From: Spirochaetales bacterium | GTDB taxonomy: Bacteria; Spirochaetota; Spirochaetia; DTKZ01 | NCBI GenBank assembly: GCA_017998025.1 | Contig: JAGODW010000103.1 | Span: 1 to 6,035, forward strand | Direction: 5' to 3' | DNA length: 6,035 nucleotides | Shown: in pieces, positions 5,660-6,035 of the stretch | How positions within the stretch are numbered: position 1 is the stretch's first letter | How the letters are laid out: each line of letters starts with the position of its first letter | Translations under genes and position numbers: made by a program | The notes under the pieces: model-generated | Seen by the model: the letters and a program-made list of their open reading frames with translations, nothing else | Databases searched by the model: none | Told to the model about the DNA's origin: nothing

Positions 5660-6035
5660 GAATTATTTCGCCCCCGTATTTCTAAAGATTTCGAACTTTT
5701 TCCAAGAGGTAATCGCTCCAGAGGAGGGGAGAGAAGGAATTCCCCCCGGAGGATCTCCTCTTTCAGGAGTTCTGCAATTTCAAGGGCATAGGCATAGGAG
5801 GAAAGAGAGGCTGTGGGAACTTGCTTCCCCTGAACGGTGATCTCTCCCGATTTCAGTTCTGCATAGCTAACCCTCCCCAAAGTTTTCCCCGTTCGTTGGG
5901 GATAATCCTCAGAATAATCTATAATAGGGGCAAATATTTCGCTGTCGCGAACCGTAGTCCGCTTTAAAATATGAGGATTCAGAATGGGGATGGGAACACC
6001 TACCCCCAGCGCAAGGGAAACGCCGTAGCCTACGA
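5656..6035 (-). CDS. DUF39 (COG1900) homocysteine biosynthesis protein, C-terminal part (5'-partial at window edge)
   Basis: The frame is open to the right edge and encodes the last 125 residues. The full family length is about 380-400 or more, so roughly two thirds lies outside. Diagnostic stretches are GYGVSLALGVGVPIPILN near the left of the fragment, a PIIDYS motif, LGRVSYAELKSG and the PTASLSSYAYALEIAELLK segment followed by GEFLLSPPLERLP, all typical of the C-terminal end of the DUF39 domain. DUF39 proteins are the core component converting aspartate semialdehyde plus sulfide to homocysteine in methanogens, with cysteines proposed to carry persulfide. No cysteine is present in this fragment, so any such residues must lie beyond the edge. 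The protein stops right after the DUF39 domain and lacks the C-terminal CBS pair of MA1821. The TTG at 5880 is internal and is not a start. This is the first visible gene of the operon. Confidence 0.9.
   Translation of the reverse strand, partial: VGYGVSLALGVGVPIPILNPHILKRTTVRDSEIFAPIIDYSEDYPQRTGKTLGRVSYAELKSGEITVQGKQVPTASLSSYAYALEIAELLKEEILRGEFLLSPPLERLPLGKSSKSLEIRGRNNS

Overview
The window is a compact piece of bacterial chromosome of moderate GC content that looks like it comes from a spirochaete of the Treponema/Spirochaeta type. That reading rests on the long cytosolic protein with no recognised catalytic motif at 2911-4509, which resembles a spirochaete-restricted family as I remember it, and on anaerobe-type iron-sulfur and sulfide-assimilation genes. 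It is inference, not a database match. I see no RNA genes, insertion sequences, CRISPR arrays or long repeats.

Layout, left to right. (1) 1-684, + strand: a nearly complete KdpE response regulator, missing only about three residues at the left edge. (2) 699-1799, - strand: an AI-2E family membrane transporter, convergent with kdpE across 14 bp, with a candidate promoter in the 107-bp gap upstream of it. (3) 1907-2884, - strand: a divergent QueG-like double [4Fe-4S] cluster protein that keeps all eight cluster cysteines but has Asn where epoxyqueuosine reductases carry a conserved Asp. (4) 2911-4509, + strand: a protein of about 530 residues with no recognised function, divergent from the queG-like gene, with a good sigma-70-like promoter in the tiny gap between them. 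(5) 4516-6035, - strand: three tightly packed genes transcribed in the order DUF39 protein (partial), NIL-domain ferredoxin, and UPF0280/COG2122 protein.

The right-hand trio is the most coherent system here. In methanogens these three families carry out sulfide-dependent homocysteine synthesis from aspartate semialdehyde. The 4-bp stop/start overlap between the first two genes, and the similarly tight junction between the second and third, indicate one co-translated operon. The likely role is feeding sulfide directly into homocysteine and methionine in an anaerobic bacterium. The other genes (potassium sensing, an exporter-like permease, a tRNA-modification-like reductase and the unknown protein) show no clear functional link to it or to each other. 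The window is gene-dense: no stretch over about 110 bp lacks a gene, and both convergent pairs lie too close for a conventional terminator between them.
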